From assembly GCF_000186265.1 (NCBI RefSeq), contig NC_014934.1, positions 2,108,001-2,172,000 on the forward strand: DNA of 64,000 bases. The letters are read 5' to 3'. The translations under genes were made by a program, and so were the position numbers. Shown piece by piece: positions 55,296 to 64,000 of this stretch. This DNA comes from Cellulophaga algicola DSM 14237. GTDB taxonomy: Bacteria > Bacteroidota > Bacteroidia > Flavobacteriales > Flavobacteriaceae. Positions within the stretch are counted from its first letter, which is position 1. Every line of letters starts with the position of its first letter. The notes beneath the pieces were generated by a model. The model did no database searches and was not told the DNA's origin. It worked only from the letters and a program-made list of their open reading frames with translations.

Positions 55296-55493
55296 TTTGC
55301 GAGAGCTTAGTGTTACCCATATTCTTTGGTGTTTATAACCTTTGTAGTCATCAGATTGGGATAATTCTTCAGTTGTAGTTTCGAAAAGAATTCCTTCAAC
55401 CAGAGTTTTTTTTAAAACTACTTTTTCTTCAGATAGGATATACCCGTTTAAACAATCTGTACTCCCTTTTAATTTTCGTCCGTATATAGAATA
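55296..55493 (-). pseudogene. open frame without a start codon between DUF4286 and rsmA
   Basis: Minus-strand frame of 66 codons ending at the TAA at 55293-55295, bounded upstream by the in-frame stop at 55494-55496. The product reads like real protein (KLKGSTDCLNGYILSEEKVV ... YKHQRIWVTLSSRK) but has no ATG, GTG or TTG, only a CTG within it. A GTG at 55510 in another frame gives VLRKFNILYTDE before a stop, which could join it by a single frameshift. Either a decayed gene or non-coding sequence. Confidence 0.4.
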
Positions 55494-55533
55494 TTAAATT
55501 TTCTTAACACTTCCAATGGGGAAAATATAGATT

Positions 55534-55845
55534 TTAGTGTTCACTTATAACTTCTAGTTCCGTTCTGAAGGCTAATATTTTATCAGCAAAAAGCTTCATT
55601 GCTTCTTGCCTTAATCGTGGAGCATCTTCTTTGTAATACTTTTCAAGTTCATCCTTGGAGGTGGTGGTGTATTGAACGGAATAGGTAACGCCTCCCATTT
55701 CTTCTTCGATTAAAACACGGCATAACTTTGCTGCACTAAATTTTCCGGTAGCTAGCATATCAGGAATATGACTTTCTTTCATCCAACTTAACCATTGTTC
55801 GTGGATGGATTCGTCTATGTTTGAAGTAACGTTGTATATGTACAT
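55534..55845 (-). CDS. DUF4286 family protein
   Basis: A 103-residue protein matching DUF4286: MYIYNVTSNIDESIHEQWLSWM, CRVLIEEEMGGVTYSVQYTT, and DAPRLRQEAMKLFADKILAF. A ferredoxin-like, dimeric small domain of unknown role. An exact consensus promoter precedes it. In flavobacteria it commonly neighbours rsmA. Confidence 0.88.
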   Translation of the reverse strand: MYIYNVTSNIDESIHEQWLSWMKESHIPDMLATGKFSAAKLCRVLIEEEMGGVTYSVQYTTTSKDELEKYYKEDAPRLRQEAMKLFADKILAFRTELEVISEH

Positions 55846-55879
55846 TAGGATTTAAATATTAAGTGTAAAGTATAGGGAA

Positions 55880-55911
55880 CAAAGGTAGAAGTTAAATAGT
55901 ACACCCACAAA
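55880..55911 (-). promoter_or_regulatory. consensus sigma-A promoter of the DUF4286 gene
   Basis: Minus-strand TTTG (55908-55911), a 20-nt spacer and TACCTTTG (55880-55887), with the start codon at 55845. Confidence 0.8.
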
Positions 55912-56023
55912 TACAAGTAGAGGGGCATTTTTAATTTATACTTGCTTTTAATAGCGTTAAAAATTATTAGCGCTTTTAACTTGATGAAAAGTTAGTTTTA
56001 GCCATTTTTTCAACCATTAAACA

Positions 56024-57808
56024 TCATTCAATAGCATCGCCGCGTAAACGCCTAAAGTTTTTTCGAGCTTGCGGAAAGTAGTAACTGTCTTGATAGTTGT
56101 AAATGATTTTTTCGTAGCTTTCTTTGGCTTTCTCTATGTTGTTAAATTGATTTTCATACAATTGTGCAATAGCAAAATAGGCGTCATCGGCTAAAATATC
56201 ATTCCCGTAAAACTCAATTATTTTTTGGTAGTTGAATTTTGCTCTATCAAAATCATTTAGTTTTTCTAAAAGTTGCCCTTGTTTTAATAAGGCTTCATCT
56301 TCAATCTTTTCTCCTTTATGATCTTTTAATATAAGTTCTAGCGTGGCTATAGCCTCTTTATTTTTTTTCTGATACGCTAATAAATCTGCCTTTGCATAAA
56401 TTTTTAAAGCCGTTTGCGTTGAGTCTTCCAAAGAGTTATCAGAAATTAATAAACTCAGTTGCATGGCGTCGTTAGCGATAAGTTGTGATGTAGAACTCCG
56501 GAGCACTTTTAGTTGCGTTAGTGCCCATTCAAAATCTCCTTTATAAAAACTAGTTTGAGCAACTTTAAAACGTGCATTTTGTGCTACTACATCATTCTTT
56601 AATTCTTGCTGAATTTGAGAAAAATAGATTAGTGCTTGGTTAAATTTTTGATCATACACTAAAATATCTCCTAAAGCCATTTTTAAATAGGCTTTACCAT
56701 AAGTATTCAAGGGTAATTCTAAACTTTTTTTAAGAATAACGATAGCCTTTTCAGGATTGTTTTTCTGAAAGGTTAGAAAGTTAGCATAAGCAATTTGTAA
56801 TTGGAGGGTAGTGTTTTTATACCCATATTCCTCTAGCATACTTTCAAATAATGACTCCAATTGCGTTAGCTTCTGTTCGTTAGCATCTAGAAGCTGAATA
56901 TCAATTCTGTTTAGTTCTGCATTTAATTTATATGCATCATTAGTACTATTAGAAATAATAAATTCAAAAATGGCATCTGCAGTTTCATAATCTTTATGTG
57001 TCAATGCAAGTTTTCCTAAATCTTGGATTCTAGTTAATGAACTTGCTTCTGATCGTTTATAAATAGCTTTTTCTTGTGTAAAGGCACTTTTGTATTGTAG
57101 TTGCCGAACAAAAAGCCAGCTCAATAGCTCATTCCATAAAGTGTCAGGATCTCTTTGTGCATTTTTTAATAGAAGTTTCTTAAAAATGATATTATTTTCG
57201 GCCTGTGCATCTTCGGTTACAAAATCATCGATACTTCTAAGCACACTAGCCATAGAAGTACTTCCGTTCTTTAATAAATTGATGAATGCCAAGTACATTT
57301 CTTCTATTTTCCCTTGTTCGCCATAAATTTTAGCTAAAGGAAAATTAAAATCTAATTCGGGATTAGTTTCCATTCCGCTTAAAAAAGCTTTCTCGGAATA
57401 GTCTAGCAGGGTGTATTTCTGAAACCTAGAGCCAATGCTAAAGGCAAAGTTTGGATTTTTAGGAATTACTGCTAGTGCTTGTTCGTACATTTCTGTGGCC
57501 TTACTATCTTCCTTTTGTAGAGTATAATTGTATCCTAGATCTACAATTAAAACAGGGTGTGATTTTTTGCTTTCTAATTTGCTGATAAGAATCTTTTCTG
57601 CATCCTCATAACGTTCTAACTGTTGGTAGCAGGCAATTAAATCTTCAGAATAATCACTTCTGTAGGGGTTCTGTTTGACAAGCTTTTCAAAGTAAACTAC
57701 TGCTTTTTCAAATTCGCCATCATTTAGGTACTGCTTCGCTAAGTTATACTCTTGTGCGTGAGATAGCTGTAGGCAAAGAAAAATAAATAAGGATAGAAAA
57801 ATTTTCAA
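56024..57808 (-). CDS. secreted tetratricopeptide-repeat protein
   Basis: A 594-residue TPR protein, with a signal peptide (MKIFLSLFIFLCLQLSHAQ) and repeats through the whole length, such as FEKAVVYFEKLVKQNPYRSD, YEDAEKILISKLESKKSHP, SKATEMYEQALAVIPKNPNF and YYFPQARKNFRRLRGDAIE at the end. The start codon is TTG at 57808, needed for the signal peptide. A TATCTTTG -7 element precedes it. It acts in the periplasm as a scaffold, possibly for envelope assembly; partner unknown. Confidence 0.88.
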   Translation of the reverse strand: MKIFLSLFIFLCLQLSHAQEYNLAKQYLNDGEFEKAVVYFEKLVKQNPYRSDYSEDLIACYQQLERYEDAEKILISKLESKKSHPVLIVDLGYNYTLQKEDSKATEMYEQALAVIPKNPNFAFSIGSRFQKYTLLDYSEKAFLSGMETNPELDFNFPLAKIYGEQGKIEEMYLAFINLLKNGSTSMASVLRSIDDFVTEDAQAENNIIFKKLLLKNAQRDPDTLWNELLSWLFVRQLQYKSAFTQEKAIYKRSEASSLTRIQDLGKLALTHKDYETADAIFEFIISNSTNDAYKLNAELNRIDIQLLDANEQKLTQLESLFESMLEEYGYKNTTLQLQIAYANFLTFQKNNPEKAIVILKKSLELPLNTYGKAYLKMALGDILVYDQKFNQALIYFSQIQQELKNDVVAQNARFKVAQTSFYKGDFEWALTQLKVLRSSTSQLIANDAMQLSLLISDNSLEDSTQTALKIYAKADLLAYQKKNKEAIATLELILKDHKGEKIEDEALLKQGQLLEKLNDFDRAKFNYQKIIEFYGNDILADDAYFAIAQLYENQFNNIEKAKESYEKIIYNYQDSYYFPQARKNFRRLRGDAIE

Positions 57809-57822
57809 GACTGCTTTTTACT

Positions 57823-57830
57823 CAAAGATA
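57823..57830 (-). promoter_or_regulatory. TAnnTTTG -7 element for the TPR gene
   Basis: Minus-strand TATCTTTG, 14 nt before the TTG start at 57808. It implies a very short leader. Confidence 0.35.
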
Positions 57831-57878
57831 CGCAGAAACTTATTTCTTTTAATGAGGATAAAAATTAAGAATAAAGCA

Positions 57879-57908
57879 CAAAAAAAACGCTATAGGAAAA
57901 CTATAGCG
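57879..57908 (-). terminator. terminator of serS
   Basis: CGCTATAG (57888-57895) pairs with CTATAGCG (57901-57908) around a 5-nt loop, followed on the minus strand by a T run. It lies 14 nt past the stop at 57923. Confidence 0.88.
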
Positions 57909-57922
57909 CTTAAATAGGAATG

Positions 57923-59194
57923 TTAATCTATTTTATCAAACCCACAATAAGGGATAAGTACTTCTGGAATAGTAATGCCATCTGGTGTTTGGTAATTTTC
58001 TAATATCCCTGCCAATACCCGTGGCAAGGCTAAAGCACTTCCGTTTAAGGTATGTGCCAATTGGCTTTTGCCATCTTCATCTTTAAAACGAAGCTTTAAT
58101 CTGTTTGCTTGGTACGTTTCAAAATTAGAAACAGAGCTTATTTCTAACCAACGGTCTTGTGCGGTAGAGAACACTTCAAAGTCAAACGTTAGTGCAGAAG
58201 TGAAGCCTAAATCCCCAGCACAAAGTCGCAATATTCTATACGGTAATTTTAATTCACGTAAAATGCCTTTTACGTGCTCAACCATGCCGTCTAATGCCTC
58301 GTATGATTTACTCGGGTGTTCTACACGAACAATTTCTACTTTATCAAACTGATGTAATCTATTTAGGCCGCGAACATGCGCTCCATAACTACCTGCTTCC
58401 CTTCTAAAGCATGGCGTATAGGCGGTATGTGTAATTGGAAAATCTTTTTCAGTAACAATTACATCACGGAACACATTAGTAACAGGGATTTCTGCAGTAG
58501 GAATTAGGTATAAATCATCTGCAGGCATATAATACATTTGCCCTTCTTTATCTGGCAATTGCCCGGTTCCGTAGCCAGAAGCTTCGTTTACTACATGGGG
58601 AACCTGAATTTCATTATACCCAGCTGCTGTATTTTTATCTAAAAAGTAATTGATAAGTGCACGTTGTAAGCGCGCTCCTTTACCTTTATACACAGGGAAA
58701 CCTGCTCCAGCAATTTTAACACCCAATTCAAAATCTATAATATCATATTTTTTGGCTAGCTCCCAATGCGGTAACGCACCATCTGCTAATACAGGAATAG
58801 CACCTTCTTTAAATATTTCTTCATTGTCTTCTTCAGACTTACCTGTAGGAACAGAGTCATGAGGAACATTCGGAATTAGATACAATGCATTTTGAAGCTC
58901 TGTAGCAATCGTATTTAATTCTTCTGATAATTCTTTAGAGGTCTCTTTTAAGTTGGCGGTTTCTTCTTTTAAAGCATTAGCTTCTGGAGCTTTTCCGCTT
59001 TTATAAAGGATACCAATCTCTTTAGAGAGTTTGTTTGAGTCTGCTAAAGTGTTATCTAATTGAGTTTGTGTAGCTCTTCTTTTTTCATCAAGATCTAATA
59101 CAGAATTAATAAGGGAAGCTGCATCAGAATTCCGCTTTTTTAAAGCTTCAATAATAGCATCCTTATTTTCTCTAATAACATTTAACTGTAGCAT
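57923..59194 (-). CDS. serS: serine--tRNA ligase
   Basis: A 423-residue class II synthetase that charges tRNA-Ser. An N-terminal antiparallel coiled coil (about residues 30-105) that grips the tRNA long arm, then class II motifs 2 and 3: FRREAGSYGAHVRGLNRLHQF and GSALALPRVLAGILENYQTPDG. Normal length. The promoter upstream is an exact consensus. Confidence 0.95.
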   Translation of the reverse strand: MLQLNVIRENKDAIIEALKKRNSDAASLINSVLDLDEKRRATQTQLDNTLADSNKLSKEIGILYKSGKAPEANALKEETANLKETSKELSEELNTIATELQNALYLIPNVPHDSVPTGKSEEDNEEIFKEGAIPVLADGALPHWELAKKYDIIDFELGVKIAGAGFPVYKGKGARLQRALINYFLDKNTAAGYNEIQVPHVVNEASGYGTGQLPDKEGQMYYMPADDLYLIPTAEIPVTNVFRDVIVTEKDFPITHTAYTPCFRREAGSYGAHVRGLNRLHQFDKVEIVRVEHPSKSYEALDGMVEHVKGILRELKLPYRILRLCAGDLGFTSALTFDFEVFSTAQDRWLEISSVSNFETYQANRLKLRFKDEDGKSQLAHTLNGSALALPRVLAGILENYQTPDGITIPEVLIPYCGFDKID

Positions 59195-59212
59195 CTACTT
59201 AAATTTTGATTT

Positions 59213-59243
59213 CAAATTTAATGGTAATTAAGGATAGCGCAAA
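59213..59243 (-). promoter_or_regulatory. consensus sigma-A promoter of serS
   Basis: Minus-strand TTTG (59240-59243), 19-nt spacer and TAAATTTG (59213-59220), leading to the serS start at 59194. Confidence 0.8.
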
Positions 59244-59281
59244 AGAGAAAGTGTAAAACTTGTTGCGTTCAGGCAATACTT

Positions 59282-60592
59282 CTATTTAGAGCTGGGTAGA
59301 ATAAAGGCATTGTGTTTAAAATGATGCCATTTTTCTTGTGCTAAATCTACCTTGGGATCTATTAGTTGCTGTTTAGGCTTTCCGTTAATGCTGACTCTAG
59401 CATTGGCAAAAACTGCAATTTCTTTATTATTCTTTTTAGCTTCTTTTTTCAAATGTTGAGCAAATTGCCAAATAAAATCGGGGTAAGCGCCAATTTTCCT
59501 GATTTGCTTTTTAGTTAAATAATGAGTTAGATTTACTCTTGTAGTGGTGTTGGTCTGTTTATCAACAATATTGAAATGAACAGTGCCACTTCGTTTGCGT
59601 AGCATCATTCTCCAACTTAATCTATGGCCTTCTTCTGTCCAAAGAACATCATCTTTAAAAAAATGATGACGTAGTGGCAAACCAATTTGGAAAATGAAAT
59701 AGAGCATCCAAATTCCTAGTATTAGGGTTTTAAATTTAGGGGTTATGATTTTGGCAGGGGTATAGGCCAATGTGTTTTTAAAAAATAAGGCTCTAATTTT
59801 TTTTGGATCAAAAAAGAATACCGTAAACGCCAATGCTAAATAGGGGAAAATTCCTATTTGAAAGATTATAGAGTTAGCTAAATGAAAGAAAACAGCAAAA
59901 ATAAAAGCATATTTTCTACTTGGTTTCCAGAGTAGGGCAGGAATAATAAGTAAATCAAATAAAATTCCGAAAATGGCAATGATTTGATGAACCCATGGAA
60001 GTTGCAAGAGATCGCCTATTAAAAAATAGTTTGCTTTGCCTTGCATGAGTACCTGTATATATTCAAAATTTAACCAATCAGCATATACTTTTGCAATAGC
60101 AGCATACGTATAAACAATAAATAACTGAAGTATAATTATGTACTTAAAATACGCATGCATTTTATTAGTGCGAATCTCTGGGTTTAACTTAGCATCTATG
60201 GAGTAATCTTTATGGGCAGGGAAGAAGACCATGATGCTAGAGATTAACATCAACAAATAGTAATGGTTGTTGTACGATGTTTTTTGCATAAGATATACAC
60301 CAGACCACATAAGTGCAAATGCAAGCATACTGTAGGTGTATTTGTAGCCAATAGAAATTAAAATTCCTAGGGAGCCCATAACTATAAAGTAGACATACAT
60401 TCCTGGTCCGGCTATAGTGGTAAGCCATTCAAAGCCTATAAAAGAGAAATTAAATTTTGGTGCTACAAGATTACTTTTGACCCAACCCGTGAGGATGGCG
60501 CCGTAGCATTCTAAGCTTATTAAAATACCAAAAAACATTCTAAAAAGAATTAAACCTGTGTTGTCTATCTTTTTAAGAAGAAAAGAATTCAT
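59282..60592 (-). CDS. HTTM / vitamin K-dependent gamma-carboxylase-like membrane protein
   Basis: A 436-residue polytopic protein with about eight hydrophobic segments (first at 13-35) and the HTTM/VKGC region: NNHYYLLMLISSIMVFFP, AAIAKVYADWLNFEY, and near the C terminus LPLRHHFFKDDVLWTEEGHRLSWRMMLRKRSG, given here as residues about 320-353. Bacterial members have no known carboxylation of vitamin K-dependent proteins. It starts with an ATG overlapping the ribF stop by 4 nt, so the two are co-translated. Confidence 0.85.
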   Translation of the reverse strand: MNSFLLKKIDNTGLILFRMFFGILISLECYGAILTGWVKSNLVAPKFNFSFIGFEWLTTIAGPGMYVYFIVMGSLGILISIGYKYTYSMLAFALMWSGVYLMQKTSYNNHYYLLMLISSIMVFFPAHKDYSIDAKLNPEIRTNKMHAYFKYIIILQLFIVYTYAAIAKVYADWLNFEYIQVLMQGKANYFLIGDLLQLPWVHQIIAIFGILFDLLIIPALLWKPSRKYAFIFAVFFHLANSIIFQIGIFPYLALAFTVFFFDPKKIRALFFKNTLAYTPAKIITPKFKTLILGIWMLYFIFQIGLPLRHHFFKDDVLWTEEGHRLSWRMMLRKRSGTVHFNIVDKQTNTTTRVNLTHYLTKKQIRKIGAYPDFIWQFAQHLKKEAKKNNKEIAVFANARVSINGKPKQQLIDPKVDLAQEKWHHFKHNAFILPSSK

Positions 60593-61518
60593 GGTTTAGC
60601 AATTAGGCTTAGCGAAGTTTTTTTATCTTGCTCTAGCTGCTTTTTTAATTCTTCTACAGAGTTAAATTTATGTTCATCACGAAGACGCTCTAAAATATCA
60701 ATCTGTATTTTTTTGCCATATAAGTCTTGGTCAAAATCAAAAAAGTGGACTTCTATGCTTTTTTCTTTTCCAGAAACTGTTGGGTTAAAGCCAATATTCA
60801 TCATGCCATAAACAGTAGCATTATCAATTTCACTTTTAACTACATACACCCCGTTTAGTGGAATTAGTTTAAAATTTTCTTCAATATGAATGTTTGCCGT
60901 AGGGAAACTTAACTGTTTTCCTAAGCCTTTACCGTGAATAACGGTACCGGTTAACATGTAATTATAGCCTAAGTATGCATTTGCAGTAGTAATATCACCT
61001 TCTTCTAAAGCTTTTCTAATTTTGGTAGAGCTTACAGAAACTTCATCTATTTCTTGTGCTGGAATTTCTTCTACTTCAAAACTGTAGATTTTACCAAATG
61101 AAATTAAATCTTTAATATCTGCATTTCTATTTCTTCCAAACCTATGATCGTAACCAATAATAATTTTTTTACTAGCTAGGCCTTTTACCAAAATAGATTC
61201 TACAAAATCGGTAGCAGAAAGTCTTGAAAATTCTTTTGAAAAAGGATAGATCATGAGATAATCTAATCCTATGTTTTCTAGAATTTTTATTTTTTCATCA
61301 ATAGTATTTAATAGCTTAATGTTTGCATCTTGCTGTAAAATCATTCTAGGATGAGGAAAAAAAGTAAGTACAGTGGCTTTTAAATTTAAAAGCTTGGCAT
61401 CATTTATGAGTCTATCTAATAACTTTCGATGACCTATATGAACACCGTCAAAAGTGCCTATAGTTACAGCCGTAGGTTGTTGGTTGTCGAATTTACTTAT
61501 GTTTTGAATAGTTATCAC
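60589..61518 (-). CDS. ribF: bifunctional riboflavin kinase/FAD synthetase
   Basis: A 309-residue RibF that converts riboflavin to FMN and then FAD. The FAD-synthetase half has TIGTFDGVHIGHRKLL and the SSTKIRKAL adenylylation motif; the C-terminal kinase half has GKGLGKQLSFPTANIHIEEN. The start appears to be the GTG at 61518 (VITIQNISKF). Coupled to the HTTM gene. Confidence 0.93.
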   Translation of the reverse strand: MITIQNISKFDNQQPTAVTIGTFDGVHIGHRKLLDRLINDAKLLNLKATVLTFFPHPRMILQQDANIKLLNTIDEKIKILENIGLDYLMIYPFSKEFSRLSATDFVESILVKGLASKKIIIGYDHRFGRNRNADIKDLISFGKIYSFEVEEIPAQEIDEVSVSSTKIRKALEEGDITTANAYLGYNYMLTGTVIHGKGLGKQLSFPTANIHIEENFKLIPLNGVYVVKSEIDNATVYGMMNIGFNPTVSGKEKSIEVHFFDFDQDLYGKKIQIDILERLRDEHKFNSVEELKKQLEQDKKTSLSLIAKP

Positions 61519-61569
61519 AAAAATTAAATAATAAAAAGCCTTACTTTTATACTCTGTTAATTCGTTTTA

Positions 61570-64000
61570 ATGAAAGCAAACTTACGTCTACTTTTTGCAA
61601 TTTCCATATTTTTTCTCTCGTTTTCTGGGTTTGGTCAAGATGTTTTTTGGCAAGAAACAGCTGCCAATACCTCAGATGTTTCTGGTAAATTAAAAAAACT
61701 GTCTATTCTGAAGGCTAAAACGTTTAGATTAAACGATGCGGACTTTAAAGCAAATCTTGAAAATAAAATTAGTTCTAAAGGAAGTCATGTTCTTTATTTT
61801 CCTGATGAAAATGGAGTTTTGATCCCATTTAATGTTCAGGAATCTTCCGTAATGGCACCTGAGTTAGCTAAGAAGTATCCTGATATTAAATCGTATAGAG
61901 GCGTAGGTAGTTCTGATACATCTAAAAATATTAGGTTTAGTGTGTCTCCAAAAGGCGTGCAAAGTATGATGGTGGATAAAAAATCTTCCGAAGCTACTTT
62001 TATGCAAAAAACAGACGGCGATGATTATATTTTATATACAAGAAAGTCTGATGATGTAGTAGATGCTAATTTTATTTGTGAGACCAAAGAGCTTAGTTTA
62101 AGTAGTAAAAATATTTCTACAGCTCGTTTGGTAGATGATCAAGTGTTGCGAAAATATAGAGTTGCTATTTCTGCAACAGGAGAATATACCGCATACCATG
62201 GGGGTACAAAGGCAGATGCATTAGCGGCCATAAATGCTACATTGACCCGAATAAACATGGTGTTTGAAACAGATTTAGGAGTTACTCTTGAGTTAATAGC
62301 AACTACAGATTTGGTAATTTATACCTCGGCAACTACGGACCCTTACAATGGAAATTTAAATACGCAAACTCAAAGTACTTTAACGAGTGTTATTGGTGCC
62401 GCAAACTATGATATAGGGCATTTGTTAAATGAAGACTCTAATGGAGGTGATGCTGGTTTTATAGGATCTGTCTGTAAAGATGCTCAAAAAGGAAGTGCTT
62501 ATTCTTCAGGAACTACACCAGAAGGAGATATGTTCGATTTAGATTTTGTTGCTCATGAAATGGGACATCAACTAGGTGCTAATCACACCTGGTCTTTTGA
62601 ATCTGAAGGAACCCAAGTACAAGCAGAACCTGGTAGTGGTACTACAATTATGGGGTATGCAGGTATTTCTGGGGTGAACAATGTTGCTTCTAACGGACAA
62701 GACTATTTTCATTATTATAGTATCAAACAAATTTCAGAAAATTTAGCAACGACAAGTTGCGCTACAGAAATCCCTATTGTTAACGTTCCGCCTGTACTTG
62801 TTGCGCTTCCAGATTACACTATTCCGAAAGGGACCCCCTTTGTTCTTACTGGTAATGCTTCAGATTCAGATGCTTCAGATGTATTAACCTATGCGTGGGA
62901 ACAAGTAGACGACGGGGTAGTCACTAGTGCTACTTTTGGACCTACGAATCCTTCTGGTGCTTTATTTAGGTCACAGAAACCATCGACAGATTCAAGTCGT
63001 TATTTCCCAAAATTATCGAGTGTAATTAGTGGTAACCTTACGCAAACTAATCCAGTAGTTAATTCCGCTTGGGAAACATTACCAACAATAGAAAGAGATT
63101 TAAATTTTGCATTAACTGTTCGTGATAATGCCTCTGGAGGAGGGCAAGTAGTTTCAGATTTAATGAAAGTAAACGTTGTTGAAAATGCGGGTCCTTTTCA
63201 AGTGCTTTCACAAAATGCCTCGTTAAGCTATGAAGCAGGGAGTTCTCAAGAAGTTTTGTGGGACGTTGCTCAAACAACTAATTCAAGTGTAAATGCACAA
63301 TATGTAGATATATTTTTGTCTACGGATGGTGGAGTTACTTTTTCGACAACCTTAGCTGACGATGTGGCTAATGACGGCGCTTATACTGTTTTGTTACCCA
63401 ATGTGGTAACTGCGCAAGCCAGGATAATGGTTAAAGCAAGTGATAACGTTTTCTTTGCAGTAAACAACACTAATTTTTCAATTACGAGCAGTACGATCGT
63501 TTTAAGCTTCCCTGCTTTAGATTATTTCATTTGTCAGCCTCTGGACTTAATGATTCCTTTTGTATACGAAGCGAATACTGGATTTACAGAAACAGCTACT
63601 TTTAGTGTGTCTGGATTGCCTACTGGCTTAGCGGCAAGCTTTTCTCCAACCACAGCAACAACAGATGGTACTTTAGTAGATTTAACTTTTACGAATAGTG
63701 GTGCTGTAGCTGCTGGAGAATATCAAATAGACGTTATAGCAACTACCGCAAGTGTTACAAAACAGGTTACTTTAACTATTTCTATAGAGGATACGAGTTT
63801 TACGCCTGTGGTATTAACGTTACCGACAGATGGGCAGGTAGGTGCGGGTATTAATCAAGTTTTTGAATGGTTAGAAGAGCCTTCTAGTAGTTCTTATGCT
63901 ATTGAAATTGCTACAGATAATGCATTTGCAAGTGTGGTAGAATCAGCTAGTGTATTAACGACTACCTATACTTCTTTAGGATTAGCTCCGAATACAACAT
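61570..64000 (+). CDS. reprolysin-like (M12) secreted metallopeptidase, incomplete
   Basis: An open frame from ATG 61570 runs in frame to the end of the window (810 codons), so the C terminus is missing. Signal peptide MKANLRLLFAISIFFLSFSGFGQ; a pro-region; then a zinc-protease domain with HEMGHQLGANH (zinc ligands His329, His333, His339; catalytic Glu330) of the reprolysin type and a Met-turn candidate MGYAG. From about residue 415 on there are beta-sandwich repeats (IPKGTPFVLTGNASDSDASD; SVSGLPTGLAASF; LPTDGQVGAGINQVFEW). A T9SS tail is likely beyond the edge. Confidence 0.88.
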   Translation, partial: MKANLRLLFAISIFFLSFSGFGQDVFWQETAANTSDVSGKLKKLSILKAKTFRLNDADFKANLENKISSKGSHVLYFPDENGVLIPFNVQESSVMAPELAKKYPDIKSYRGVGSSDTSKNIRFSVSPKGVQSMMVDKKSSEATFMQKTDGDDYILYTRKSDDVVDANFICETKELSLSSKNISTARLVDDQVLRKYRVAISATGEYTAYHGGTKADALAAINATLTRINMVFETDLGVTLELIATTDLVIYTSATTDPYNGNLNTQTQSTLTSVIGAANYDIGHLLNEDSNGGDAGFIGSVCKDAQKGSAYSSGTTPEGDMFDLDFVAHEMGHQLGANHTWSFESEGTQVQAEPGSGTTIMGYAGISGVNNVASNGQDYFHYYSIKQISENLATTSCATEIPIVNVPPVLVALPDYTIPKGTPFVLTGNASDSDASDVLTYAWEQVDDGVVTSATFGPTNPSGALFRSQKPSTDSSRYFPKLSSVISGNLTQTNPVVNSAWETLPTIERDLNFALTVRDNASGGGQVVSDLMKVNVVENAGPFQVLSQNASLSYEAGSSQEVLWDVAQTTNSSVNAQYVDIFLSTDGGVTFSTTLADDVANDGAYTVLLPNVVTAQARIMVKASDNVFFAVNNTNFSITSSTIVLSFPALDYFICQPLDLMIPFVYEANTGFTETATFSVSGLPTGLAASFSPTTATTDGTLVDLTFTNSGAVAAGEYQIDVIATTASVTKQVTLTISIEDTSFTPVVLTLPTDGQVGAGINQVFEWLEEPSSSSYAIEIATDNAFASVVESASVLTTTYTSLGLAPNTT

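Noticed and set aside
1-64000. CRISPR arrays, tRNA/rRNA genes, insertion sequences, integrases or prophage
   Set aside because: All intergenic gaps are below 300 bp and none contained regular repeats, cloverleaf-like segments, transposase motifs or att-like repeats.

Overview
The window is a contiguous piece of a low-G+C Bacteroidota chromosome, almost certainly a member of the Flavobacteriaceae (probably marine; genus not assignable from sequence alone). The evidence is a type IX secretion (T9SS) gliding-type C-terminal domain, a type A-like sorting tail, DUF2490, DUF4286 and TlpA/DUF4369 proteins, A-rich translation leaders without Shine-Dalgarno sequences, and several exact matches to the Bacteroidota sigma-A promoter (TTTG, 19-22 bases, TAnnTTTG). 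There is no rRNA, tRNA, CRISPR array, insertion sequence, integrase or phage gene, so this looks like vertically inherited chromosome and not an island.

Layout. 0.1-9 kb: small secreted and envelope proteins (lipoprotein, NTF2-like, TPR), a YeeZ-like epimerase overlapping a membrane M28 peptidase, a CBS protein, a zinc-ribbon protein, a pentapeptide protein and DUF2490/DUF2892 proteins. 9-13.3 kb: an NAPE-PLD-like MBL hydrolase, then a run of small genes (DUF4442, SUFU domain, a frameshifted GNAT acetyltransferase, a two-helix membrane protein, a PH-like protein). 13.4-19.3 kb: an M28 peptidase and a four-gene operon of exported fibre-like proteins ending in a T9SS type B substrate. 19.4-25.4 kb: HDAC-family deacetylase, Tex, a tiny Cys/Lys-rich protein, ferritin and metG. 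25.5-29 kb: a 55-residue protein and a DUF1800-DUF1501 pair. 29-37.3 kb: YraN-like protein, an ACT-like protein, TlpA-like thioredoxin, mfd, a disulfide oxidoreductase and a TspO-like protein. 37.3-43.2 kb: the ligase-associated DNA repair operon (exonuclease, ATP-dependent ligase, Lhr-like helicase, PdeM). 43.4-49.6 kb: TerB-like, fbp, GNAT, aspartate kinase, an OlsF-like fused acyltransferase, TM2 and VOC proteins. 49.7-61.5 kb: 2-hydroxyacid dehydrogenase, NTF2-like, GNAT-nitrilase fusion, mgtE, rsmA, DUF4286, TPR protein, serS, a VKGC-like HTTM protein and ribF. 61.57 kb to the edge: a reprolysin-like metalloprotease cut by the window end.

Most of the content is housekeeping. The parts most worth a second look are the fibre-like surface operon (15.56-19.23 kb) with a direct repeat in its leader, the GNAT gene broken by one base in an A8 tract next to a SUFU gene, the DUF1501 protein that carries both a Tat motif and a probable T9SS tail, a 46-bp perfect palindrome used as a bidirectional terminator, and an open frame without a start codon between DUF4286 and rsmA. 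I found no clearly new multi-gene defence or metabolic system; the surface operon is the best candidate for something undescribed. Product names come from motif reading without database searches.
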